DNA from: CAYYNP01 sp964472545 | GTDB taxonomy: Bacteria; Planctomycetota; Planctomycetia; Pirellulales; Thermoguttaceae | Reading direction: 5' to 3' | DNA length: 41,086 bases | Assembly: GCA_964472545.1 (NCBI GenBank) | Contig: CAYYNP010000051.1 | Span: 1 to 41,086, forward strand | Shown: positions 28,201 to 34,232 of the stretch, piece after piece | How positions within the stretch are numbered: the stretch's first letter is position 1 | Layout of the letters: each line of letters starts with the position of its first letter | Made by a program: the position numbers and the translations under genes | The notes under the pieces: model-generated | Database searches by the model: none | What the model was told of the DNA's origin: nothing | The model's input: the letters and a program-made list of their open reading frames with translations, nothing else

Positions 28201-29289
28201 GCCCGGCGTCCAGGCCGCAGTTGGGTCAAACGAGTCGTCGATCTGAAACAGGCCGTTGGCGATCTGGCCGCCGACGGTCACCGGATCGACGGCCACGACC
28301 GGAGCAGGCCAGGTCCGCGCGTTGGCCGCCGCGTCGCGGCTCTCGACGTAGAACTCGACGACGGTGCCGTCGGCAAACGTACCCGCATCGAGCGTTACCC
28401 CGTAAACCTGGTCGCCGGCGAACTCGTCGTCGTGCAAGCCGTCGTCGTGCATCGCCACGGTGCTGAATTCCGCCTCGCCGTCTTCGCGGTAGTGCAGGTT
28501 GGCCGTAACACCCGTGGGCAATTCGTCCCGCAGCCGGGCACGAACCGTGATCGGGTCGGTCGGTCGCGGGATCGACGGGTAGTGGGCCACGTCGGTGATC
28601 AGCGGCGCCACGTCGGCCGCGGCGATACTGTTCGGCGCGCCCGGCGTGCCGGCGTCGTCAACGCTGGCGCCCCAGTTCTGCCCGACGTTGTGCGTCAGAT
28701 GGACGTTGATCAATTCCAGGCTCTTGCCGCCGCCGTCGTGGTCGTTTGTCCATTCGAGCCCTTGGTTGTTGCCGAAGCCGGGCAAGGAGAATTCGGGATA
28801 CTCCACCTTTCGTCGCACGGCCCAATCGCCTTCGTCGGCGTAATGCACGCGGTCGGCGACGTCGCCCAGCGCGTCGACCAACTCGACGTTTTCGCCGGAG
28901 TTGCTCAGCCGTCCGTCCCAGCCGCCGCTGGCCACGTAGTTGGTCACCGCCGGGTGCAGCGAGTGGAAGGCGTCGGGATCGGCGGTCACGACCAAGTACT
29001 CGCCCGGCGCCAAGGAGACCTCGGGGAACTCGAATTGGACTCCGTCGGCGAATCTCCAACCCAGCAAGTCGGCTGCTGCGTCGCCGCGGTTGTAGATTTC
29101 GATGAACTCTTCGCCGTAATCCTCCGGCGTGCCCGGGTCCGTAAGCGACTGGTACATCAGTTCGCTGATAACGACGTCGGCCGCCAACAAGCAGCGAGGC
29201 TCCAGCGGCTCGAACCGGCAGCGGCCGGATTTTGCCCGCGACCGCCGTGTGGCCGGTGCAGGCCCCGGTCGGAGTCGAAAAGCGCGCAT
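19264..29289 (-). CDS. Giant secreted multidomain surface protein (lamin-tail, CotH, DNRLRE, beta-helix, dockerin)
   Basis: A 3,341-residue acidic exoprotein. The N-terminus has an LEPR-XLL-type signal (RFEPLEPRCLLAADVVISEL, about 27-46). Order by rough residue: lamin-tail domain 1 (37-200, VISELMY...NSGENVELVD); CotH-kinase-like (370-640, ending LLPYDLDSITIWGG); DNRLRE beta domain (810-975); right-handed beta-helix (about 1136-1930; many short PGTxVxLDG and NxFxG turns); a chitobiase-C-like sandwich (1946-2023); lamin-tail domains near 2033, 2183, 2521, 2683 and 2843, with a jelly-roll-like insert at 2330-2510; and a dockerin-like pair at the end (ATDLLLARNN, NATDVLLARNN, about 3240-3305). 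ATG 29289 has AAAGGA at good spacing; a GTG at 29307 is less likely. It probably binds and builds extracellular matrix or polysaccharide. The 3' end lies next to the transposase remnant. Confidence 0.9.
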   Translation of the reverse strand: MRAFRLRPGPAPATRRSRAKSGRCRFEPLEPRCLLAADVVISELMYQSLTDPGTPEDYGEEFIEIYNRGDAAADLLGWRFADGVQFEFPEVSLAPGEYLVVTADPDAFHSLHPAVTNYVASGGWDGRLSNSGENVELVDALGDVADRVHYADEGDWAVRRKVEYPEFSLPGFGNNQGLEWTNDHDGGGKSLELINVHLTHNVGQNWGASVDDAGTPGAPNSIAAADVAPLITDVAHYPSIPRPTDPITVRARLRDELPTGVTANLHYREDGEAEFSTVAMHDDGLHDDEFAGDQVYGVTLDAGTFADGTVVEFYVESRDAAANARTWPAPVVAVDPVTVGGQIANGLFQIDDSFDPTAAWTPGSPPEYRVITTSDDWDYFQRWADPAGRDFKPDGQVNATFIATDGVAEDVFYEVGLRNRGNGSRSHNPHNLRLNLPHDRPYKGYKSLNINAQRPYAQALGSAVFRYADIGAADVVQVKVLTNGVDRADVGNDMFGHYIWIEAMDSELVENHWPDDNGGNFYKCNYYLPGGRTDATLRYLGDDPDLYRNEYNKQTNVAADDFSDLIHMLDVLNNTPDATFWEAVNEVIDVRQWVRFMGVDTLLGNTEGSLITGAGDDYGMYAGIVDPRFQLLPYDLDSITIWGGGGTNRSIWSYRSQTVPGLYRLLNDPHVAQIYYEELLDLCDTVFAPETIGPLVDQTLGGWRSQATRNDVKDWIATRVASVRGQIPQDALSVEHGLPTGSGYPRTTDTEVALTGNANGATVRSILANGQAADWNPEDGTWSIGTGAVVGTVLRFQNGVNPDADYAGTADTEIRASDPDADLGGENSVNVDGLDAGGEVQGLLRFDDLIGDGPGQLEPTDDVLSATLTLIVTNNGAQMSLHRMLQPWAESDSWSTFGGDGIQADGVEAETAADATFTPPNDPITIDVTDAIRAWQDGTSENYGWAILPSGTNGMDFQSSEHPSLTARPRLQIELDDVEPGAGGAILEPGLNRVVVRAFDGPDGLGNELENAAIDVWSDAAPMNVYPGLPDTGQHASSVRMTVPNGYLPGKPVLVRIEALDQRGHVFRDLWDATATLSADNGVQLDVDQITMFNGLGSALVTFSGGSGDFQLTATADGLQDTDNLSALDPGTEVTVSGDLSLIDPAGTSTFSGIVHVTGDVLVPAGHTLNIEPGTLVLLDGVASGSGGTDIEVVGNLQSLGTETRPITFTAYDPALEWGEIRHANAEPSAYRYTNIHLAGHSPGGGHTGTGPAVRPQGSTIVFEYVNITDNDGKVMQSGGGSNLTFRNCHLARSVMGPEIDNTALLFEDSWITENHGPDDNDGIYIHSQSAGQDCTLRRGVIADMHDDGLDTLRATVLVEDYIFRNMADKGVSVYGGEVTLNRIVSADNDIGISAKDETHAVVHLDHATITGNTWGVQAENKDGGKPDGVVEYFVTNSIVYGNSQWAVRSDYALDPITFDHSIVGEAWVSDGGYRGVDDEVHTGETWAGVANANVDPLFVNPASNDFRIAAGSPAAGAGDDGSNLGYYPTAAVPPSGELTADTVWRPENGQYRVTSPLTVPADYTLTIMPGTTVFFDNGAALLVEGRLDAQGTPDAVIYLVGAPGATDWDGIHFIDTMADNRITHAIVEGSTRNDGMIELDGSNLLIDHVAFDRANRRRIRSDGSSLIVRNSTFAGFVFAGTPPNNVCEHIYGTNAAPGGHLTVENNVFGHTPGHNDAVDFNAGHRSAGDPVPQILGNVFLGGGDDALDLEGDFHIEGNVFMHYHKDAEHAAVDGGESNVISAGDAHDVGHEYVVTRNVFYDADHVALVKQGSFMTFTNNTVVDVRPGPYAAVPGVLNFDLIGQTSRPGEGAYLDGNVFADTPLVFNNLDSRDTITELTVNRSILPAAEHRGGVGNLDADARLRDPAGGDFGLAAGSPGRGSGPAGADMGADVPAGALISPVPASETYLTEATFEVAGYDHPAHAPVLAYRYRLNGGEFSEEQTPGTPIVLTGLADGPQLLEVIAQNTAGVWQDESAAVSASWTVDTSLSRVLINEVLAINSTTFDHETTYPDVIELYNDSLTPRSLDGWSISDDPLLPAKFVFPAGTTIAAEGYLALLADDAATPTPDIHLGFQLDGDGEGVYLFDADGTPVDSVAFGMQVSDLSVGRVGADRAWTLTQPTIDPSGAAAANLAQPTGDHRRVRINEWFTNGDVVLVDDFIELHNADVLPVDLAGLYLTDNPANQKAKQQIPPLSYIGAEGFQTLTADGVDRSGHVDFRLNAKMEILGLFDHDLRQMERVYYGPQTEDVSQGRSIDGADAIGFFTLPTPGVGNARGPQTTLSTETLLAETDGKHVLVPTEGIGTAWRTDLAYDTAAWHFWDGTPAPIGFDSGDGNYRGLFGLDLVDEMDDTNATCYLRIPFTYAGDPADLAALALNLRYDDGFIAYLNGVEIRRENFSAVGTPQWNSRANGRHADGQAVQLVSFDVTPFIGEVRTGDNLLAIHGLNETPFSSDVLFSAELVATTNAVVDDPFGPLRDLHDGLRITELMYNPSGSDSREFIELQNVGQQAIDLDGVRFGDGVDFVLPAMTLAPDEYVVLARDVAAFEAWYGDGVNVIGGYDPDALSNAGEDVVLQMPAPYDAAVLRFEYDDDWYPSTDGDGPSLVVENPDDHRASWRQRSAWRAASVAGGSPGAADPIAELPVGAVVVNEVLAHSDDPVRGDWIELTNTTGADLDLSGWFLSDDVTEPQKFVIPGDPANPFAPGNTVLPAGGYVAFDQLSHFGVGSGHAGSLIGFGLSEHGDEAILSSADVAGGLGTYQTFAVFGATANGVTIGRHAIGTGDVDFVALDEPTYSAANALPAVGPMVFEEIMYHPVLDGNEYLLLRNASDAPVPLHDPANPANTWQITGGADFTFPEGVVVPAGQYVLITDVDAATYLASHPVPAGVQVFGPITGALSNAGERLVLQRPGTPETTPEPFVPYITVESVQYDDEFPWPDSADGDGPALLRLDGDAYGNDPTNWDVSGAPDVSVDALVTEDSTPPLSGTALDAHPPVSVTVSVNDVRYEAAVVEGIWTLADDTIATLAPGVYDVAVTAVDPAGNLGRDATAGELVVTGAGIVARHVFYNHSSFDDENVGANPDDDAAIAPDKTALLPGEIAEFENYISFDLGINGIMVDVGGLTGPVTAADFLFRVGNSETPETWSEAPAPQSVSVRVAAGVGGSDRVTVVWADHAIRNRWLQVTVLGANLGLPGDDVFYFGSATAEAGDSPSNTRVTATDLLLARNNPRSFLNPAQITLNFDYNRDQRINATDVLLARNNQTNFLTALKLLDLSALGQDGSTAADAEAHDPSQASVQAYWDQVL

Positions 29290-29651
29290 AGATAGTCCTT
29301 TACACACTCGAACCAGGAGGCTCTTCCAGTTTTGTTCCGTTTCAGCGAGACGAGACGCATCGCCTGAAGCGATTGCGCAGACTCACTCGATTATAACAGA
29401 AACGTGCATTTTGTCTACAAATTGCATTCTTCTAACACATTCCGAGGGCGAGTGGTTACACAGCCCGGCGGCGATTGGAGACACGGCTAGCCTGCGAGTG
29501 GATGCCTTGCGGTGCGTCTGGATATCCTAAACTCATCATTGGGCAAGGCTTACGTCAAGCAGACTGCGGCCGTAACTGGCCCGATCCGACCCAACTTGGT
29601 ATATTCGCCCTGCCTGGGGGCGTTGCACCGGAAAGCCAAGGAGGAAACCTC
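29290..29651. promoter_or_regulatory. AT-richer divergent promoter region
   Basis: A 362-bp spacer between the giant gene and the esterase-sulfatase gene, both reading outward. The stretch at about 29385-29450 (TTATAACAGAAACGTGCATT and TTGTCTACAAATTGCATTC) is clearly richer in A/T than its surroundings, as expected for promoters, and TTGGTATATT at about 29597-29606 could be part of one for the + gene. I cannot assign exact hexamers. No RNA gene was recognised. Confidence 0.45.
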
Positions 29652-31916
29652 ATGCGAATGCTCTATACGTTGACCGCTGCCGTGACGGCGGGCCTGTTTA
29701 TTGGACCGGCGGCGCCTGCCGACGCGGCCGAAAAAGTTCGGACGTTTACCTACAAGACGACCGATCAGGCCGAACTGAAGATCCGCGTACACTATCCGGC
29801 CGATTGGTCCGAAGACGACAAGCGGCCGGCGATCGTCTTCTTCTTTGGCGGCGGCTGGAACGCCGGCACGGTCGAGCAATTCGTTCCACAGGCCGAATAC
29901 CTGGCCGGGCGGGGGATGGTCGCCGCGCGGGCCGATTATCGGGTCCGCTCGCGGCACGGGGTCACGCCGGACAAGTGCGTCGAGGACGCCCACAGTGCCA
30001 TGCGTTGGATCCGTGGGAACGCCAGGGTGCTCGGCGTCGATCCGGATCGGATCGTATCTTCCGGCGGCTCGGCCGGCGGACATCTGGCGGCCTGCACCGG
30101 CTGCACGCCCGCGCCAAAGGTCGACGGCGAGAACGCCGACGTCTCGTCGAAGCCCAACGCCATGCTGCTGTTCAACCCCGTGTTGGATTTCACGCTCCAC
30201 GAGAAGCTCACCGACCGGCTCGGTGGCGACCAGAAGCTCGCCCGGTCGATCTCGCCGACGTTGCACCTTACGAAGCAAACGCCACCGGCGCTGATTCTCT
30301 TCGGCACGGCCGACCGGCTGTTGGCCCACGGCCGAGGGTACGTCGCACGAAGCAAGGAGGTCGGCAACCGCGCTGAGATGTTCCTGGCCGAAGGCGCCGG
30401 ACACGGATTTTTCAACCGGCCGCCGTGGCTGGCGAAGACGATCGCCCGAAGCGACGAGTTCCTCACGTCGCTGGGCTATCTCGAAGCAAAGCCACCGCAG
30501 GAGCCGCCGGCAAAGCGCCCGAACGTGGTCTTCATCCTCACCGACGACCAGCGCTCCGACCAGCTTAGCTGCGAGGGCCATCCGTTTTTGAAGACGCCCC
30601 ACATGGACCGCATCGCGACGGAAGGCGCCCGCTTCGCCAACATGTTCGTGACCACCTCGCTCTGCTCGCCCAGCCGGGCGTCGTTTCTCTCGGGGCTATA
30701 CGCCCATTCGCACGGCGTGGTGAACAACTTCACCGACTATCCGGCCGACTTGCCCAGCTTTCCGCGGCGATTGCAGGCGGCCGGCTACGAAACGGCCTAC
30801 ATCGGCAAGTGGCACATGGGCGAACAGAGCGACGAATTGCGGCCCGGGTTCGACTACTGGGTGACGCACAAGGGCCAGGGCAAATACTACGACACCACCT
30901 TCAACGTCAACGGTGAGCGAACGGTCAAGGAGGGTTATTACACCCATCGCGTGACCGACATGGCCGCCGACTGGCTGTCCGAGCGAGGCGACAAGCCGTT
31001 CATGTTGATCCTCGGCCACAAGGCGCCACACACGCCGTTCACGCCCGAGAAGCAATACGAGCGGCTGTTCGACGACGTGAAGATCAAGTATCCCGACACG
31101 GCCTTCGCGCTTCAGAGCAAGCCCGAGTGGGTCCGCCAGCGGCTGGTCACCTGGCACGGCATCTACGGGCCGATCTTCGGCTTCCGCGAGGAGTTTCCGG
31201 ACACCAGCCCCGAGAGCGTCAAGGAGTTTCGCGACTTCGTGCTGGCCTACACGGCCACGATCAAGTCGGTCGACGACAGCGTGGGTCGGATCTACAAGCT
31301 GCTGGAGGATGCCGGCCGATTGGACGACACGCTGCTGCTGTTTGCCGGCGACAACGGCTTCTTCCTCGGCGAGCACGGCATGACCGACAAACGCACCATG
31401 CACGAGCCGAGCATCCGCGTGCCGCTGTTGGCGAGGTATCCGGAGTTGATCCGCCCCGGCACGGTGATCGAGCAACAAGTGTTGAACGTCGACCTGGCCC
31501 CCAGCGTGCTGGAGATATGCGGGGCCGAGCCGCTTAAGAAGATCCACGGCCGCTCCTGGAAGCAGTTGCTCGAAGGCCGCACCGAAGGCTGGCGGACGTC
31601 GTGGTACTACGAATACAACTACGAGAAGCAGTTTCCCTACACGCCGAACGTCCGCGGCGTGCGGACCGACCGCTACAAGTACGTCCGCTATCCCCACGGC
31701 GACGGCAGTCCGGACCGGCACATGGCCGAACTCTACGACCTGAAGTCCGACCCCGGCGAGACGAAGAACCTGATCGACGATCCGGCCCACGCCCGGCGCG
31801 TCGTCGAGCTGCGGGCGGAGCTCAAACGGCTAATGAAACAGAGCGGCGCCTTGCCCGACAAGATGCCGTTGGACGAGGGCATCAAGACGGAACTGCCGGA
31901 CGAGTCGATTCAGTAG
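29652..31916 (+). CDS. Secreted bifunctional esterase - sulfatase fusion
   Basis: A 754-residue protein. The signal peptide ends near APADAA-E (about 26). Residues 30-275 are an alpha/beta hydrolase of the acetyl-xylan/feruloyl esterase (BD-FAE) type: oxyanion loop FFFGGGW, nucleophile SSGGSAGGH (Ser140), then GTADRL (Asp) and GAGHGFF (His). From about 290 a complete type I sulfatase follows: PNVVFILTDDQRSDQLSC (metal acids), canonical C-S-P-S-R (Cys338, the formylglycine site), IGKWHMG, FAGDNGFFLGEHGM and KYVRYP. Both active sites look intact, so it could remove ester and sulfate groups from the same polysaccharide. ATG 29652 is preceded by a strong AAGGAGG; the frame opens further upstream at 29475 without a comparable site. 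It converges with the amidohydrolase gene. Confidence 0.92.
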   Translation: MRMLYTLTAAVTAGLFIGPAAPADAAEKVRTFTYKTTDQAELKIRVHYPADWSEDDKRPAIVFFFGGGWNAGTVEQFVPQAEYLAGRGMVAARADYRVRSRHGVTPDKCVEDAHSAMRWIRGNARVLGVDPDRIVSSGGSAGGHLAACTGCTPAPKVDGENADVSSKPNAMLLFNPVLDFTLHEKLTDRLGGDQKLARSISPTLHLTKQTPPALILFGTADRLLAHGRGYVARSKEVGNRAEMFLAEGAGHGFFNRPPWLAKTIARSDEFLTSLGYLEAKPPQEPPAKRPNVVFILTDDQRSDQLSCEGHPFLKTPHMDRIATEGARFANMFVTTSLCSPSRASFLSGLYAHSHGVVNNFTDYPADLPSFPRRLQAAGYETAYIGKWHMGEQSDELRPGFDYWVTHKGQGKYYDTTFNVNGERTVKEGYYTHRVTDMAADWLSERGDKPFMLILGHKAPHTPFTPEKQYERLFDDVKIKYPDTAFALQSKPEWVRQRLVTWHGIYGPIFGFREEFPDTSPESVKEFRDFVLAYTATIKSVDDSVGRIYKLLEDAGRLDDTLLLFAGDNGFFLGEHGMTDKRTMHEPSIRVPLLARYPELIRPGTVIEQQVLNVDLAPSVLEICGAEPLKKIHGRSWKQLLEGRTEGWRTSWYYEYNYEKQFPYTPNVRGVRTDRYKYVRYPHGDGSPDRHMAELYDLKSDPGETKNLIDDPAHARRVVELRAELKRLMKQSGALPDKMPLDEGIKTELPDESIQ

Positions 31917-32220
31917 ATGAGAGCCTCGGGAGAAAGCCAAGTTTCGGCGAACCGGGTGTCCACTTCGCTCAAGTTGCGGCGGTGGGTGGCCCGGTCACTC
32001 TTGCGGAGCCCACTTTGCCACTGAGACAAGCATGGTTCGCAAGAGTGCCCGGGTGGCAAAGCCACAAGAGGCGCGCCGTCGGGCTTGGCGCCTCTTGTTG
32101 CTGCGCAACCCCGACGCTTTTCCGGCCATGCGAGAGAAGTGACGCCGCCTGCTGCGGAAAAGCGGCGGGGCCACCCGTGGTCACTTAAGCGAAACGGATA
32201 CCCAGTTCTGGCGAATTCGG
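31917..32220. repeat. Convergent intergenic region with REP-like hairpins
   Basis: A 304-bp gap between two convergent stops. It contains CCGGTCACTCTTGCG facing CGCAAGAGTGCCCGG (about 31990 and 32040, one mismatch), and an exact 11-bp stem ACAAGAGGCGC / GCGCCTCTTGT at 32064-32074 and 32088-32098. The exact stem could act as a bidirectional terminator, although it lacks a T-run. Its mix of imperfect palindromes resembles dispersed repeats elsewhere in the window rather than a gene. Confidence 0.65.
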
Positions 32221-33963
32221 TTACGGTCCGACGCCTGCGTCCCGAGCCGCGCTTGGTTCGTAGCGCACCTCTCCGCCCACGATCGTCATCAGCACACGGG
32301 TGTCCAAGATCCGGTCCTCTGCCACCGTCAGCAGATCCTCGCTGAGCACCACCACGTCGGCCAGCTTACCCGGCTCGAGCGAACCTTTGAGATCCTCCTC
32401 GAACGCCGCATAGGCCGCGCCGAGCGTTTGGCTATGCAGCGCCTCGTGGCGCGTCATCCGCTGCTCGGGAAAGAACGTCGTGCCGTCGGGCAGCCGGCGC
32501 GTGACGGCCGAGTAGAAGTTGGCGATCGGATCGACCCGCTCGACCGGCACATCGGTCCCTGCGCCGATCACCGCCCCGCTTTTCAGCAGGCTCCGCCACG
32601 CGTAAGCCCCCTGCCGCGACCGCTGCTCGCCCAGCCGCTTGACCACGTACGGCGCGTCGGACGTGCAGTGCACGGGCTGCATCGAAGCGATCACCCCCAG
32701 TTCGCCAAAACGCGGGATATCGGCCGGGTCGAGGTGCTGGGCGTGTTCGATCCGCCAGCGAAGGTCCCGCTTCGTGGGATTCGCGCAAAACACGTCTTCG
32801 AAGATATCGAGCATCTCGCGATTGGCCCGATCACCGATGGCGTGTACGCAGAGCTGAAAGTCATGCCGCGCGGCCAACTCGGCCGTGAGGCGGAGGTCAC
32901 GAGTTGGCGTGACGTTGTTCCCGGTGCTGGTGGGCAAGTCGTCGTACGGCTCGAGTAACCACGCCCCGTGAGCACCCAGCGCCCCGTCGATGAACCGCTT
33001 GATAGCGCGGACCGTCAGGTGATTCTCGCCGGCACCGACGATTCGATAGTCCGCCAATCGCGACGCCAATGCGGCGTTCGATTCGTTGACCATCACCCAC
33101 AAGCGGACCTTCAGCCGGCCCGCCTCCGCCAGTTCGCGAAAACGGCCGATCGTTCCGAACGAAGCCCCCGCGTCCTGAAACGACGTCACGCCGTGGGCCA
33201 GACACTCTTCGGTGGCCAGGCGGAGCGCCTCGTCGAATTCCGCGCGAATCTGCTGCGGCGTACGGCGGGCCGCGCCACGGTTGTGGGCGGCGTGGATTGC
33301 CCCGGCAGCCGTCTCGCGAAACACGCCCGTGGGACGGCCGGCCGCGTTGCGGAGGATCCTCCCGCCCGGCGGGTCCTTCGTCCCCGGGGTGATCCGCGCC
33401 AGGGCCATCGCCCGGGCGTTGGCCAGACAGGCATGGCCGCTGGCGTGCGTCAACACGACCGGATGGTTCGGCGTCGCCAGGCTCAGCGGCGCGTGGGTCG
33501 GATATCCCTCGGCGTCGCGCCCCGGCCCGGCGGCCCACTTGTCCTGATGCCAACCGCGGCCGGTGATCCAACGTCCCGGCGGCGTCTCGGCGGCTTGTTC
33601 GCGAACCATCCGGACGACGTCGCCGTAGCTCTTTGCCCCGGTCAGATCGAGCGTTTGCATCGACTGGCCCAAGCCGACGAAATGCCCGTGGCCTTCGATG
33701 AACCCGGGCATGGCCGTCTTGCCATCGAGTTCGATCACTCGGGTTCTCTCGCCGATGAGCGTCTCGATCTGCCGGTGGCTGCCGACCGCGGCGATGCGGT
33801 CTCCCCGGATAGCGATTGCCTCGGCCGTGGGCGTCCGCTCGCACACGGTCACCACGCGGCCGCCGCGGAGGACGAGGTCAGCCTTCTGCAATGGCTCGGC
33901 GGCGAGAGCCGGGCTCGCCACGGCAGCGGCGATCAGCACGCACTCCAGCAATCGACGCGTCAT
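32221..33963 (-). CDS. Secreted amidohydrolase-family protein (YtcJ-like)
   Basis: A 580-residue metal-dependent hydrolase. The signal peptide (MTRRLLECVLIAAAVASPALA-A, about 21) shows it is exported. Family motifs are DLVLRGGRVVT, IRGDRIAAVG and PGFIEGHGHFVG (His92, His94 metal ligands), HAIGDRA (His near 374), RIEHAQH (His near 406), GAGTDVPVERVDP, and the closing LKGSLEPGKLADVVVLS. This is the layout of YtcJ/NfdA-like amidohydrolases, whose substrates are mostly unknown (N-acyl or amide compounds). I chose ATG 33963 because it starts the signal peptide; upstream codons in the same frame read into the repeat cluster. It may be transcribed from its own promoter, since a repeat cluster separates it from the upstream gene. 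Confidence 0.9.
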   Translation of the reverse strand: MTRRLLECVLIAAAVASPALAAEPLQKADLVLRGGRVVTVCERTPTAEAIAIRGDRIAAVGSHRQIETLIGERTRVIELDGKTAMPGFIEGHGHFVGLGQSMQTLDLTGAKSYGDVVRMVREQAAETPPGRWITGRGWHQDKWAAGPGRDAEGYPTHAPLSLATPNHPVVLTHASGHACLANARAMALARITPGTKDPPGGRILRNAAGRPTGVFRETAAGAIHAAHNRGAARRTPQQIRAEFDEALRLATEECLAHGVTSFQDAGASFGTIGRFRELAEAGRLKVRLWVMVNESNAALASRLADYRIVGAGENHLTVRAIKRFIDGALGAHGAWLLEPYDDLPTSTGNNVTPTRDLRLTAELAARHDFQLCVHAIGDRANREMLDIFEDVFCANPTKRDLRWRIEHAQHLDPADIPRFGELGVIASMQPVHCTSDAPYVVKRLGEQRSRQGAYAWRSLLKSGAVIGAGTDVPVERVDPIANFYSAVTRRLPDGTTFFPEQRMTRHEALHSQTLGAAYAAFEEDLKGSLEPGKLADVVVLSEDLLTVAEDRILDTRVLMTIVGGEVRYEPSAARDAGVGP

Positions 33964-34012
33964 CGTGGATTTCCTGACGATCTGGCCCCGAGAATGGAAT
34001 GTCGGAACGGTC

Positions 34013-34207
34013 ATGGCCGAAGGCCTTTCTCATCGTAGCCTGGGGCTTTCGCCCCAGGAACTTGGTATCCGTCTCCTTGCACTTTGGCCGAAGGCCATAC
34101 TCACACCAGCGAAGTTGGGTGAGTATGGCCTTCGGCCAAAATGCTCCAACACAAACCGTCTACCTGGGGCGTTGCCCCAGGCTACGGTGAACTTGGCCTT
34201 CGGCCAA
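34013..34207. repeat. Nested palindromic repeat cluster (BIME-like)
   Basis: Several hairpin elements of two families are arranged symmetrically. The outer pair is GTAGCCTGGGGC..GCCCCAGG at 34035-34058 and CCTGGGGC..GCCCCAGGCTAC at 34163-34185. The inner pair is TTTGGCCGAAGGCCATACTC at 34083-34102 (continuing ACACC) and its reverse complement at 34118-34140. A lone GGCCGAAGGCC sits at 34017-34027, and TTGGCCTTCGGCCAA at 34193-34207. The cluster lies between the unknown secreted gene and the amidohydrolase gene, both on the minus strand, and may separate their transcripts. Confidence 0.9.
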
Positions 34208-34232
34208 CACGGCGGCTGCTAAACGGGCAGCG

